Assembly (NCBI RefSeq): GCF_004353925.1 | Contig: NZ_SMOK01000019.1 | Span: forward strand, 59,471 to 123,470 | DNA length: 64,000 bases | DNA from: Pseudomonas sp. H9 | Lineage (GTDB): Bacteria > Pseudomonadota > Gammaproteobacteria > Pseudomonadales > Pseudomonadaceae | Direction of reading: 5' to 3' | Shown here: in pieces, positions 53,867 through 62,855 of the stretch | Layout: the number at the start of each line of letters is the position of its first letter | Position numbering within the stretch: the stretch's first letter is position 1 | The notes under the pieces: generated by a model | Told to the model about the DNA's origin: nothing | Database searches by the model: none | Seen by the model: the letters and a program-made list of their open reading frames with translations, nothing else | Program-made: the position numbers and the translations under genes

Positions 53867-54210
53867 AGGCTCAAGAACGGGCTATTGACGGGTGGCATGG
53901 CTTCTCCTAGAGTGCCGCCCATTCTTTCCTGTGTAACTGACGTATGAGCCGCTTCAGCCTTACATTCGCGCAACCCCAGCCGGTCATCCTGACCCGTTGC
54001 TGCGATTGGCCGAGCGATACCGTGCTCAAGCGTCGGCGCAGCGTGCTGTTCGCCTTTACCTTCTCACCTCACCGCCACACCGCCTGACTTGGCGGCTGCA
54101 CGCCCGGCATTTTGCTGTGGCTGTGTTCGTCCGTACCTGAACTGTTTTTGGTCATGTGTGCGCCTGCGCAGGCGCGATGTCGCACCTGCGCAGATGAGTG
54201 TGGAGTGGTA
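53867..54210. other. 344-base gap with a possible 47-codon ORF
   Basis: An ATG frame at 53944-54087 would encode a 47-residue basic peptide (MSRFSLTFAQPQPVILTRCC...), but no ribosome site is present. The rest includes GC-rich palindrome-like CCTGCGCAGGCG (54172 region) and the MFS ribosome site. Nothing else was recognised. Confidence 0.4.
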
Positions 54211-55368
54211 ATGAATACGCGTTTGTTGTTGGGTTTGTTGTTTGCTGTTTCCGTGGTGGGTTTCAGTCTCGGGGCGAGTTTGCCGTTGGTTTCGCTGCGC
54301 ATGCTGGAGGCGGGCGCCAGTACCTTGCAGATCGGCATTCTTTCGGCCATCCCGGCGGCGGGGATGATGCTCTCGGCATTCATGGTCGATGCCTGCTGCC
54401 GCCACCTGACCCGACGCAATATCTACTTGCTGTGCTTTGGTTTGTGCACGGTGAGCATTGGCCTGCTTGAATGGGCGTTCTCCTCGATCTACCTGTTGGC
54501 GCTGCTGCGATTGGGCCTGGGCATCGGCATGGGCATTGCGATCATTCTGGGCGAGTCGTGGGTCAATGAGCTGAGTGAAGAGCACAACCGTGGCAAGGTC
54601 ATGGCGCTGTATGCCACCGCTTTTACCGGCTTTCAGATGCTCGGCCCGGCGATGCTGGCATTGGTTGGCGCGCAGAGCATTTGGGTAACTGTTGTGGTCA
54701 CCGCCTGCTATGGCCTGGCGTTGCTGTGCATTGTGCTGACAGTGCCCAACGATCATGTCGAGCATGGTGAGGAGGGGGAAAAGAGCTTCTCGCTGGCGGG
54801 CTTTTTCCGTGTCGCCCCGGCGCTGTGCATGGGCGTGCTGTTCTTCTCGTTCTTTGATGCGGTGATTCTGTCGCTGATGCCGGTGTATGCCTCAAGTCAC
54901 GGCTTTGCCGTGGGCGTGGCTGCGTTGATGGTGACGGTCATCCTCACCGGCGACATGCTGTTCCAGTTGCCGTTGGGCTGGCTGGCAGACCGTACCGAGC
55001 GCACCAGGGTGCACCTGGTGTGTGGTGTGGTGGCGATGCTGATCGGCCTGGCTTTGCCTTGGTTGCTCCAGGTTCAATGGCTGCTGTGGCCGGCACTGGT
55101 GGTGCTCGGCGCGGTGGCCGGTGGTGTGTACACCTTGGCGCTGGTGCTGATCGGGCAGCAGTTCAAGGGGCAGGATCTGGTGACAGCCAACGCCAGTGTC
55201 GGGCTGTTGTGGGGTGTGGGCAGTCTGGTCGGGCCGTTGGTCAGTGGTGCGGCCATGAACGTTGCGCCACACGGGCTGCCAATGGCCCTGGCGATCATGG
55301 CGGCGCTGTTCGTGTGCTTCGCCCGCAGCGCCAACCGCAAAGCCTATCGGCTCAAAACAGCGCAATGA
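54211..55368 (+). CDS. MFS transporter (YcaD-like)
   Basis: 385 residues, 12 membrane helices. LGASLPLVSLRMLEAGASTLQIGILSAIPAAGMM and LGESWVNELSEEHNRGKVMALYATAF are as in the YcaD subgroup; GWLADRTERTRVHL is the loop between helices 8 and 9. GTGGAG lies upstream of the ATG. Substrate unknown. Confidence 0.88.
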   Translation: MNTRLLLGLLFAVSVVGFSLGASLPLVSLRMLEAGASTLQIGILSAIPAAGMMLSAFMVDACCRHLTRRNIYLLCFGLCTVSIGLLEWAFSSIYLLALLRLGLGIGMGIAIILGESWVNELSEEHNRGKVMALYATAFTGFQMLGPAMLALVGAQSIWVTVVVTACYGLALLCIVLTVPNDHVEHGEEGEKSFSLAGFFRVAPALCMGVLFFSFFDAVILSLMPVYASSHGFAVGVAALMVTVILTGDMLFQLPLGWLADRTERTRVHLVCGVVAMLIGLALPWLLQVQWLLWPALVVLGAVAGGVYTLALVLIGQQFKGQDLVTANASVGLLWGVGSLVGPLVSGAAMNVAPHGLPMALAIMAALFVCFARSANRKAYRLKTAQ

Positions 55369-55373
55369 CACAG

Positions 55374-55446
55374 GGTAGGAGCGGACTTGCCCCGCGATTG
55401 CGGTTTATCTGTCACACCGCAATCGCGGGGCAAGCCCGCTCCTACC
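55374..55446. repeat. REP inverted pair
   Basis: GGAGCGGACTTGCCCCGCG (one substitution) to its partner CGCGGGGCAAGCCCGCTCC. The spacer carries TGCGGTTTATCTGTCACACCGCA, itself partly palindromic. Between convergent MFS and ppk2. Confidence 0.92.
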
Positions 55447-55456
55447 GCCGCGTTGT

Positions 55457-56278
55457 TTAAAAACGCTCGGGAATCATGCGGAACGGGTAGTTGGCACTCT
55501 TGTACTGCCCGATTTTTCCGCGTTTAGGCAGCTTGATCTGCTCTTTCTGGGTGATGTCTTTGTAAGGGATTTGTTTGAGCAGATGGCTGATGATGTTCAA
55601 GCGCACCCGCCGCTTGTCTTCCGACGGCGCCATATACCAAGGAGCCCATGAGGAATCGGTGGCGGCAAACATCTCATCGCGGGCGCGGGTGTAGTCGTCC
55701 CAGCGGGTGAACGACTTCAAGTCCATCGGCGACAGCTTCCAGATCTTGCGGCCATCGGTGATGCGATCTTCCAGGCGCCGTTGTTGTTCTTCAGGACTGA
55801 CTTCCAGCCAGTATTTGACGAGGATGATGCCGGACTCGACCAGCATCTTTTCAAACAGCGGCGTGACCGCGAGGAATTTTTTCGCTTGTTCGTCGGAGCA
55901 GAAACCCATCACCCGTTCTACACCAGCGCGGTTGTACCAGCTGCGGTCAAAGATCACCACTTCGCCTGCAGAAGGCATGTGCTTCACGTAGCGCTGGGAA
56001 TAAATCTGGCTCTTTTCTCGTTCAGTCGGTGCCGGTAGTGCCACCACGCGGAACACCCGCGGGCTGACCCGTTCAGTGATGGCCTTGATGGTGCCCCCCT
56101 TGCCGGCACCATCGCGCCCTTCGAACACAACGCAGACTTTCAACCCCTTGGCCGTCACCCATTGCTGCAGTTTGACCAACTCGACGTGCAGGGCTTTGAG
56201 TTCCTGCTCGTAGTCTTTGCGCCCGATAGGTCCAGAACTCTTGTCTTTGTCTTTCTCTTTATCTTTCTTTTTGGCCAT
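55457..56278 (-). CDS. ppk2: polyphosphate kinase 2 (class I)
   Basis: 273 residues. Lysine-rich start (MAKKKDKEKDKDK), Walker A EGRDGAGKGGT (53-63), and Walker B-like IFDRSWYNRAGVE (Asp111) followed by lid and PPK2-specific KLSPMDLKSFTRWDDYTRARDEM. It uses polyphosphate to phosphorylate nucleoside diphosphates. Single PPK2 domain. Confidence 0.95.
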   Translation of the reverse strand: MAKKKDKEKDKDKSSGPIGRKDYEQELKALHVELVKLQQWVTAKGLKVCVVFEGRDGAGKGGTIKAITERVSPRVFRVVALPAPTEREKSQIYSQRYVKHMPSAGEVVIFDRSWYNRAGVERVMGFCSDEQAKKFLAVTPLFEKMLVESGIILVKYWLEVSPEEQQRRLEDRITDGRKIWKLSPMDLKSFTRWDDYTRARDEMFAATDSSWAPWYMAPSEDKRRVRLNIISHLLKQIPYKDITQKEQIKLPKRGKIGQYKSANYPFRMIPERF

Positions 56279-56391
56279 GTCGCAATGCCTCGTCAGCTTG
56301 AAGGGACGCCTGGGGTGGCAGGCTGTTCGAGTATAGTCCTGCCATTTTTCGGGGCGTCTGACTGAAGTCAGCCCTCAGGCTTCGACGCTGA

Positions 56392-58146
56392 TCAAGGCGT
56401 CCAGTCAATCTGATGTTCTTCTAGGTAGGCATCTACTGCCGCGCCGACGGTTGGCTGGAACACGTCATGGCCAATGTGTTCGAGCACTTCCAGGCGTTTG
56501 AGTTTGTCGCGCACCGGGTCTTTCACTTCGGCGAATCGCAGTTCGACGTTTTGCTTGCGCAGTGTTTCACCTAGCTCGATGAGCATGTCAGCGGAGGTGA
56601 CATCCACACTGGTGACCGGCTCGGCGGTAATCACCACGCGGCGAACAGTGGTGGGCGATGCGGCAATGGCTTCCAGTACACAGGCCTGGAACAGTTCGGC
56701 GTTGGCGAAGAACAGCGGGGCATCCCAGCGAAACAGCACCAGGCCTGGAACCCGGCGGGCGTGGGGGTAGCGACTGATATCGTGGTAGCCACGGATGCCA
56801 TCAACTCTTCCCAACACCGCGTAGTGTGGGCGCCAGCCGTCCCACAGGAATTCGATCACTGCTATCACCACGGCCAGGCCTATGCCCGGCACCGCGCCGA
56901 GCGTCGCCACCCCTACGAAGCAGGTGATCGACAGCCAGAACTCCCACTGCTGAATGCGGTAGATGCGCTTGAGGTCTTTGAATTCAAACAGGCCGATGGC
57001 CGCAGCAATTACCACCGCGGCCAGGGCACTGTTGGGAAGGTCCTGGAGCAGGTTGGGGGCCAGCAGCAACAGCAGCGCGACGCCCAACGCGCCGAATACC
57101 CCAGTGAGTTGCGTCTTGGCCCCGGCGGCTTCAGCCACGGGGGTACGGGATGAACTGCTGCTGATCGGGAAGCCTTGGAACAGCCCGGCGGCGAGGTTGG
57201 CAGCGCCAAGCCCGACCATTTCCTGGTTCGGGTTCACCGGAGCGCGAACCTTGGCGGCATACGCCCGTGACAGCACGCTGGTATCGGCAAAGGAAACCAG
57301 CGCCACCGCTAGCCCACCCATCAACACAGGCCCCAGATCGTCGGCATGCAACCAAGGGAAGGCCAACCCAGGCAGCCCCTCGGGAACTGTGCCCAATACC
57401 TTCACCGCGTGGCTGGCATCCAGGTCCAGCACGCCGACGACAAGGGTTGCTGCCACGACCGCAATCAGGATGACCGGAGTGCGCTTGAAGCGCTGCAGTA
57501 GCAGAATCAGCACCAAGGTAGCGGCGCCGACAGCAAAGGCGATCCAGTTGGCCTCGCCTGCGGCCAGGGCTTTGAACAGGCCGAGGATGTCTTGCAGAGG
57601 GCCGGTGCTGTCTACCGAAATGTCGAACAGCTTGGGTGTTTGGCTGACCAGCACAGTGAAGGCAATACCGTTCATGTAGCCGTGGCGGATCGGTTTGGAC
57701 AATAACTCTGTGATGAACCCCAGGCGCAGCAGGCCCGCCGCGATACACACCACGCCCGAGACCAGTGCCATTGCGCTGGCCAGGGCGATGGCACGACCGG
57801 GGTCGCCTCCTGACAGCGGCAGCACTACCGCGAGGATGATCGCGGCAAGTGCCGAATCTGGGCCCAACACCAGGATCCGGCTAGGGCCGAACAGTGCATA
57901 CGCCAGCAAGGGCACGATGGTCGCATACAGGCCGTAAATGGCCGGTACGCCCGAGGCTTCGGCATAGGCAATGCCCACCGGTATCAACATGGTGGTCAGC
58001 ACAAGCCCGGCCATCAAGTCCCGGCGCAGCCAAGCTGGTTGGTAACCGCGCAACATCTGTAGCCCTGGCAGCCAGCGTCTCCAGCCCAGTTCCGGTCTGC
58101 TCGGCGCTTGGTTGCTTGCAGGTGATGGGGGGCCGGTGTCTTTCAT
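56392..58146 (-). CDS. SulP/SLC26 anion transporter with STAS domain
   Basis: 584 residues; start ATG 58146 with AGGAG upstream (the open frame continues without similarity). SulP membrane domain: RRDLMAGLVLTTMLIPVGIAYAEASGVPAIYGLYATIVPLLAYALFGPSRILVLGPDSA; then GFPISSSSSRTPVAEAAGAKTQLTG. C-terminal STAS domain from about 440. It moves sulfate, bicarbonate or a dicarboxylate; substrate unknown. Confidence 0.92.
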   Translation of the reverse strand: MKDTGPPSPASNQAPSRPELGWRRWLPGLQMLRGYQPAWLRRDLMAGLVLTTMLIPVGIAYAEASGVPAIYGLYATIVPLLAYALFGPSRILVLGPDSALAAIILAVVLPLSGGDPGRAIALASAMALVSGVVCIAAGLLRLGFITELLSKPIRHGYMNGIAFTVLVSQTPKLFDISVDSTGPLQDILGLFKALAAGEANWIAFAVGAATLVLILLLQRFKRTPVILIAVVAATLVVGVLDLDASHAVKVLGTVPEGLPGLAFPWLHADDLGPVLMGGLAVALVSFADTSVLSRAYAAKVRAPVNPNQEMVGLGAANLAAGLFQGFPISSSSSRTPVAEAAGAKTQLTGVFGALGVALLLLLAPNLLQDLPNSALAAVVIAAAIGLFEFKDLKRIYRIQQWEFWLSITCFVGVATLGAVPGIGLAVVIAVIEFLWDGWRPHYAVLGRVDGIRGYHDISRYPHARRVPGLVLFRWDAPLFFANAELFQACVLEAIAASPTTVRRVVITAEPVTSVDVTSADMLIELGETLRKQNVELRFAEVKDPVRDKLKRLEVLEHIGHDVFQPTVGAAVDAYLEEHQIDWTP

Positions 58147-58255
58147 GGAACTCCTGTTGGGGCTGTCCTTGTGTGCGATAAGCTCAGCAGCAAGCTGCAA
58201 GCAAACAGCAGGAATGTAGCGCATCCGTAGGGGACGGGCATTGATAGAAGTGCGT

Positions 58256-58909
58256 ATGACACAAGATCGACGACGGCCGATACTCGATCCGATCGAGCGC
58301 GTCACCGAAGTAATTTTCGGCTTGTTGATGGCCATGACCTTCGTTGGCACCTTGAGTGTGGCCACCTCCGGACGCGATGAAGCCCAGACCATGCTGACCG
58401 CGGCATTGGGCTGCAACCTGGCCTGGGGCCTGGCCGACGCGGTGGTTTACCTGCTGCAGACCTGGACGGAGCGTACCCGCAACCAGAATTTGCTCAAACG
58501 CTTGCGCAGCGGTTGCAGCGCCGAAGAGGGGCGGGCGCTGCTTGCGGCTTTGTTGCCTGAACGCATTGCTGCGGCCGCAGACGCTCACGAAATGGAAGCG
58601 CTACGTTTACGCTTGCTGGCCCACGCCCCGTTACCGGCGGCGCCGCGCCTGGGCGTGGATGATTTCAAAGGGGCCTTTGGGACATTTTTGCTGGTGGTGC
58701 TGGCGACCTTCCCGCTGGTGATTCCGTTTCTGTTGACCGACAACACGGCACTGGCCATTCGCGGCTCTAATCTTGTCGCCCTGGCAATGTTGTTTGCATC
58801 GGGATGGCTATTGGCGAGTTATTGCGGTGGTAATCGCTGGAAGAGTGGGGTGGTGCTGGCAGTGGTCGGTACGGCGTTGATGGCCGCGATTATCGCCCTG
58901 GGCGGTTGA
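58256..58909 (+). CDS. small VIT1/CCC1-like membrane protein
   Basis: 217 residues. It starts MTQDRRRPILDPIERVTEVIFGLLMAMTFVGTLSVATSG, followed by an aqueous middle and three C-terminal helices. The pattern resembles proteins annotated as VIT1/CCC1-like, but the family's metal-binding residues are not clear here. TTG or GTG starts just upstream are also possible. Divergent from the SulP gene. Confidence 0.6.
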   Translation: MTQDRRRPILDPIERVTEVIFGLLMAMTFVGTLSVATSGRDEAQTMLTAALGCNLAWGLADAVVYLLQTWTERTRNQNLLKRLRSGCSAEEGRALLAALLPERIAAAADAHEMEALRLRLLAHAPLPAAPRLGVDDFKGAFGTFLLVVLATFPLVIPFLLTDNTALAIRGSNLVALAMLFASGWLLASYCGGNRWKSGVVLAVVGTALMAAIIALGG

Positions 58910-58943
58910 CTGGCGCGCGCTCTGGGCGGGCAGCACGCCAGTC
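58908..58943. terminator. hairpin between convergent genes
   Basis: GACTGGCG / CGCCAGTC with a 20-base GC-rich loop; overlaps the stop of the 58256 gene. No T-run, so modest evidence. Confidence 0.5.
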
Positions 58944-58949
58944 ACCTTG

Positions 58950-60377
58950 CTAGCCGAGGTAAAACTTCACCACCAGGCGCTGCACCCAGCGCCCATAAGG
59001 TGGGTAGAACAGCTGCGTCGGAAACCAGCGTTGGCGTTTGAGTACTGATTTGCCATGGGAAAGCGCACGGAAGCCTTCCTCGCCATGATAAGAACCCATG
59101 CCGGAATTACCCACACCGCCGAATGGCAGGTCGTGCTGGAACACATGCCAGGCCCAGTCATCCAGGGTCACGCCACCGCTGTGGGTGTGCTTTAACAGGT
59201 GCTCGGTTTGCTGCTTGTCCAGCCCGAAAGGGTAGAGCGCCAGTGGCCGCGGGCGGGCCTGGATATAGTCGATGGCTTGGTCCAGATCGCGGTATTCGAG
59301 CACTGGCAGCAGGGGGCCAAACAGTTCTTCCTGGGCCACCCGCATGTCTTCGCTCACCCCGGTGATCACTTGCAGTGGCAGGCGCCTTGGCGCGTCGGAC
59401 GAACTGCGGCAAGCCAGTATCGTCGCGCCTTTGGCCCGGGCATCGGCCAACAGTGCCTGCAGGCGCTGGGCATGGCGCTCGCTGATGATACTGGTGTAAT
59501 CGGCACTTGTGGCCGGGTCAGGATACAGCTGTTCAAAGGCTCGCTTGACTGCTTCGGCGAACACCTGCGCCTTGCCCTCGGGCACCAGCACGTAGTCCGG
59601 CGCAACGCACACTTGACCGGCATTGAAACCCTTGCCGTGAGCGATACGCAGGGCGGCGTCCTCCAGGTTGGCATGCTCGCCGAGCAGCGCCGGCGACTTG
59701 CCGCCCAGTTCCAGGGTTACTGGAACCAGGTGTTCGGAAGCGGCGCGCATCACATGATGGCCGACCTGCGGCGCACCGGTGAATACCAGATGATCCAACG
59801 GCAGCGCGGTGAATACCTGAGCGGCAGTCAGTTCGCCGCCAAACACCGCGACTTCCTCCTCGCTGAACACTTCGGCCAGCATCGCTTGCAGCACCTTGCG
59901 GCTTTGCGGTGCGAATTCCGAGACCTTGATCATTGCCCGGTTGCCAGCCGCCAAAGCAGTGATCAACGGTCCGAGGGTCAGGTACAAAGGGAAGTTCCAG
60001 GTGCCGACGATGCCTACCACGCCTTTTGGCTGGTACTCCACCCAGGCGCGGTTGCCCAGGAACAACAATTCGGTCTTGCGTCGCTGTGGCTTCATCCAAC
60101 GACGCAGATGGGCGACGGCGTGACGGGCATGCAACACCGGGCCGAGCACCTCGATTTGCAAGGTCTCGAAGGCGGCGCGACCACCGAAATCAGCTTCCAG
60201 GGCCGCAACGATAGGTTGTTGGTAGCGGCGCAACGCGTCGATCAAGCGCTTGAGGTTGTCCAGGCGAACTTTCAGCGGGACGTAGGGCTGAGCGTTGAAC
60301 GCTTCACGTTGGCGCTCCAGCACCCGTTGCATGCGTTCGGTTTCAGCCGTGTCGCTGAGGTATGACAGATCGTTCAT
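58950..60377 (-). CDS. aldehyde dehydrogenase (coniferyl aldehyde dehydrogenase-like)
   Basis: 475 residues. Catalytic Cys257 in AGQVCVAPDYV and Glu223 in LELGGKSP. The C-terminal tail FYPPYGRWVQRLVVKFYLG is hydrophobic as in class-3 type, membrane-associated ALDHs. It oxidises aldehydes to acids with NAD(P). Its start overlaps the stop region of the GMC gene (GGGAGGGATGAACC), so the two are coupled. Coniferyl aldehyde specificity is only an annotation tradition. Confidence 0.9.
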   Translation of the reverse strand: MNDLSYLSDTAETERMQRVLERQREAFNAQPYVPLKVRLDNLKRLIDALRRYQQPIVAALEADFGGRAAFETLQIEVLGPVLHARHAVAHLRRWMKPQRRKTELLFLGNRAWVEYQPKGVVGIVGTWNFPLYLTLGPLITALAAGNRAMIKVSEFAPQSRKVLQAMLAEVFSEEEVAVFGGELTAAQVFTALPLDHLVFTGAPQVGHHVMRAASEHLVPVTLELGGKSPALLGEHANLEDAALRIAHGKGFNAGQVCVAPDYVLVPEGKAQVFAEAVKRAFEQLYPDPATSADYTSIISERHAQRLQALLADARAKGATILACRSSSDAPRRLPLQVITGVSEDMRVAQEELFGPLLPVLEYRDLDQAIDYIQARPRPLALYPFGLDKQQTEHLLKHTHSGGVTLDDWAWHVFQHDLPFGGVGNSGMGSYHGEEGFRALSHGKSVLKRQRWFPTQLFYPPYGRWVQRLVVKFYLG

Positions 60378-60380
60378 GGT

Positions 60381-62000
60381 TCATCCCTCCCGGTGGCTAC
60401 GCAGCAGCATGTCGGCGGCTTTTTCACCAATCATGATGCTGGGTGCGTTGGTATTGCCGCCGATCAGCGTCGGCATGATCGAGGCGTCGGCCACACGCAG
60501 GCCGGCGATGCCATGTACGCGCAACTGGTCGTCCACCACCGCCATCGGGTCGTGGCCCATCTTGCAGGTGCCAACGGGGTGATACTGGGTGTCGGCACGA
60601 TTGCGGATGTCTTGTTCTACGGCGTTACGGTCGCGTTGGCTCAGCGGATATAGCGGCTTGCCTCGGTAGGGAGTCAGCGGCGCGGCATCGAGGATGGCGC
60701 GCTGGATGTCGGATCCGCGCATCAGCACTTCCAGGTCCTGCGGCTCGCTGAAGAAGCGCGGGTCGATCAGCGGGGCTGCCGTTGGATCGGTACTGGCCAG
60801 TCGAACGGTGCCACGGCTTTTCGGGCGTAGCAGGGTCAAATGGCAGCTGAAGCCGTGCCCCAGGCGCAAGTTGCGTGCATGGTTATCGACGATGGCCGGA
60901 ACGAAGATCAACTGCAGGTCGGGAACCTCCAAATCCGGGTGGCTTTTGAAGAAAGCCCCTGACTCGGCGAAGGGCGAGGTCACCAGGCCCTTGCGCTCGC
61001 GTTTCCACTGGGCCATGGCCTTGAGCATCTTCCAACTGAAAGTGGGCGAGCAGCCGAAGGTGTTGGATTTGTCGGGGCTGCGGTAGGTGAACACGTAGTC
61101 GATATGGTCCTGCAGGTTCTCGCCTACACCCGGCAGCTCATGGGTGATAGCGATACCGTGCTTGTGCAGCTCTTCTCGTGGGCCGATGCCCGAGAGCATC
61201 AACACTTGAGGTGAGCCGAAGGCGCCAGCGCAGAGCACCACCTCATGCAGCACATTGAGCACAACACGCTTGCCTCCCAGGCGCAATTGCACGCCAGTGG
61301 TTCTTGACGCCTCCACCAGCACCCGCTCGACCGTGGCACCGGTCAGCACCTTGAGGTTGGGCCGGTGCAGGTGAGGGGTCAGGAAGGCTTTGGCCGCGCT
61401 GCAGCGTTCGCCATTGCGCTGGGTGACCTGGTACATGAACGCGCCTTCCTGGCTGGCGCCGTTGTAATCCTGGGTGCGCTGAATGCCGTTGATCTCGGCA
61501 GCCTGGATAAACGCGGCATTCAGGGCGCTCGGGCAGCTTACCTCGGCAACGCTGAGCGGGCCGGTCTGGCCGTGGTAGGCGTCGTTCAGGCGTTGGTTCT
61601 GCTCAGACTTGATGAAGTACGGCAGCACTTCGTCATAGGACCACCCGGTGTTACCCATTGCCGCCCACTGATCGTAGTCCTGGCGATGTCCGCGTACGTA
61701 GAGCATGGCGTTGATCGAGCTGGAACCGCCAAGGGCTTTGCCCCGCGGCTGGTAGCCACGACGGCCATTCAGGCCGGGCTGCGGTTCGGTCTCGAAGGCC
61801 CAATTATTGATCCGCGTGGGCAGCATGGCGACCACCCCCACGGGCGCCTGGATCAGCACGCTGTTATCGGTGCCACCGGCCTCGATCAGGCAGACGCGGA
61901 TAGCGGGGTTTTCGCTCAAGCGGCTGGCGACGACACACCCTGCCGAACCGCCGCCGATCACGATGTAGTCGAACGTGTCGTTCATCTTTTCAGTGCTCAT
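60381..62000 (-). CDS. GMC-family alcohol dehydrogenase (FAD)
   Basis: 539 residues. FAD motif GGGSAGCV (16-23), the GMC signature GGSSSINAMLYVRGHRQDYDQWA, and active-site His474 in YHPVGTCKMG. Related to AlkJ and choline dehydrogenase. It oxidises an alcohol to the aldehyde used by the next enzyme. GGAG upstream of the ATG. Specific substrate unknown. Confidence 0.93.
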   Translation of the reverse strand: MSTEKMNDTFDYIVIGGGSAGCVVASRLSENPAIRVCLIEAGGTDNSVLIQAPVGVVAMLPTRINNWAFETEPQPGLNGRRGYQPRGKALGGSSSINAMLYVRGHRQDYDQWAAMGNTGWSYDEVLPYFIKSEQNQRLNDAYHGQTGPLSVAEVSCPSALNAAFIQAAEINGIQRTQDYNGASQEGAFMYQVTQRNGERCSAAKAFLTPHLHRPNLKVLTGATVERVLVEASRTTGVQLRLGGKRVVLNVLHEVVLCAGAFGSPQVLMLSGIGPREELHKHGIAITHELPGVGENLQDHIDYVFTYRSPDKSNTFGCSPTFSWKMLKAMAQWKRERKGLVTSPFAESGAFFKSHPDLEVPDLQLIFVPAIVDNHARNLRLGHGFSCHLTLLRPKSRGTVRLASTDPTAAPLIDPRFFSEPQDLEVLMRGSDIQRAILDAAPLTPYRGKPLYPLSQRDRNAVEQDIRNRADTQYHPVGTCKMGHDPMAVVDDQLRVHGIAGLRVADASIMPTLIGGNTNAPSIMIGEKAADMLLRSHREG

Positions 62001-62030
62001 GTCTGGGCTCCGTGAGTGTTGAGGGCAAGG

Positions 62031-62720
62031 TCAGAAGTGGTAGCCAACGGTGAACGAGTAGACGTCCGGGTCTGCTTCGACATCGATCTTGCGTTTGACC
62101 TCGCCCAGGCCCGGGGTCTGGGTCTTGATGGTGGCGGTGGTGTCGATCCAATAGCGTGAGTAGGAAAAACCGGCGCTCCAGTTGTCGGCGAAAGGGATCT
62201 CTACGCCGACCTTGGCCACGGCGCCAAACGAGTCGTCGAGCTTGGATGTGCTGGAGGTGCCACCGAACGCAGTGTTGTAAGCCGCGGTCATCTTTTCTTC
62301 GCTGAACCAGGTGTAATTGACCCCCAGGGCGACATAGGGCTGCACGCCAAACAGATCGAAGTTGTAGGCGATCAACACGGCCGGAAACCAGGCGCGGGCA
62401 CTGCCCACCTTGCCCAGCGGTTCAGCGGTGCCTGCGCCATCGAAGTCAATGACGGGCGGCGCACCGCTTTGCAGAACCAGCGACCAAGGCCCGCCAAGGC
62501 GGCGCTCGTAGATCAGCGCCAGGGTGCTGGTGTCGCGCACGGTGGCCTGGACGTAATCGGGGGTCGTACCAGGCATGCCGGTCATATCGCCCGAGTCCGT
62601 GTTGAACTGGATATCGGCATAGCCGATACGCACGATGTTCAGGGGCGCCTCGCTGGCCAATGCCGACAATGGAATCAGCGGCAGGCACGCGGCAAGGGCA
62701 GGGGCAAACAGTCTTCTCAT
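62031..62720 (-). CDS. OmpW/AlkL-family outer-membrane protein
   Basis: 229 residues from ATG 62720 (GAGG upstream); the in-frame upstream extension is rejected. Signal peptide MRRLFAPALAACLPLIPLSALA; then an 8-stranded barrel pattern with YADIQFNTDSGDMTG, LIYERRLG, VQPYVALGVNYTWF and terminal YSFTVGYHF (Phe). OmpW/AlkL barrels let small hydrophobic compounds cross the outer membrane. First gene of the operon with the GMC and aldehyde dehydrogenases. Confidence 0.88.
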   Translation of the reverse strand: MRRLFAPALAACLPLIPLSALASEAPLNIVRIGYADIQFNTDSGDMTGMPGTTPDYVQATVRDTSTLALIYERRLGGPWSLVLQSGAPPVIDFDGAGTAEPLGKVGSARAWFPAVLIAYNFDLFGVQPYVALGVNYTWFSEEKMTAAYNTAFGGTSSTSKLDDSFGAVAKVGVEIPFADNWSAGFSYSRYWIDTTATIKTQTPGLGEVKRKIDVEADPDVYSFTVGYHF

Positions 62721-62855
62721 GACAGCCTCAGGTCTTATTATTTTTCTTGGGTGAATCCATGGGGCTGAAGATGCAGTGTTGTGGCGCGTTACGGGAGGTT
62801 GTAATGCGCCAGCCTGGGGGTTAATTTCTGCCAATGCTGAAAGGGAGGCCTTTAG

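Noticed and set aside
53944..54087. 47-codon ORF before the second MFS gene
   Set aside because: No ribosome site and no recognisable family; kept only as a note on the gap.
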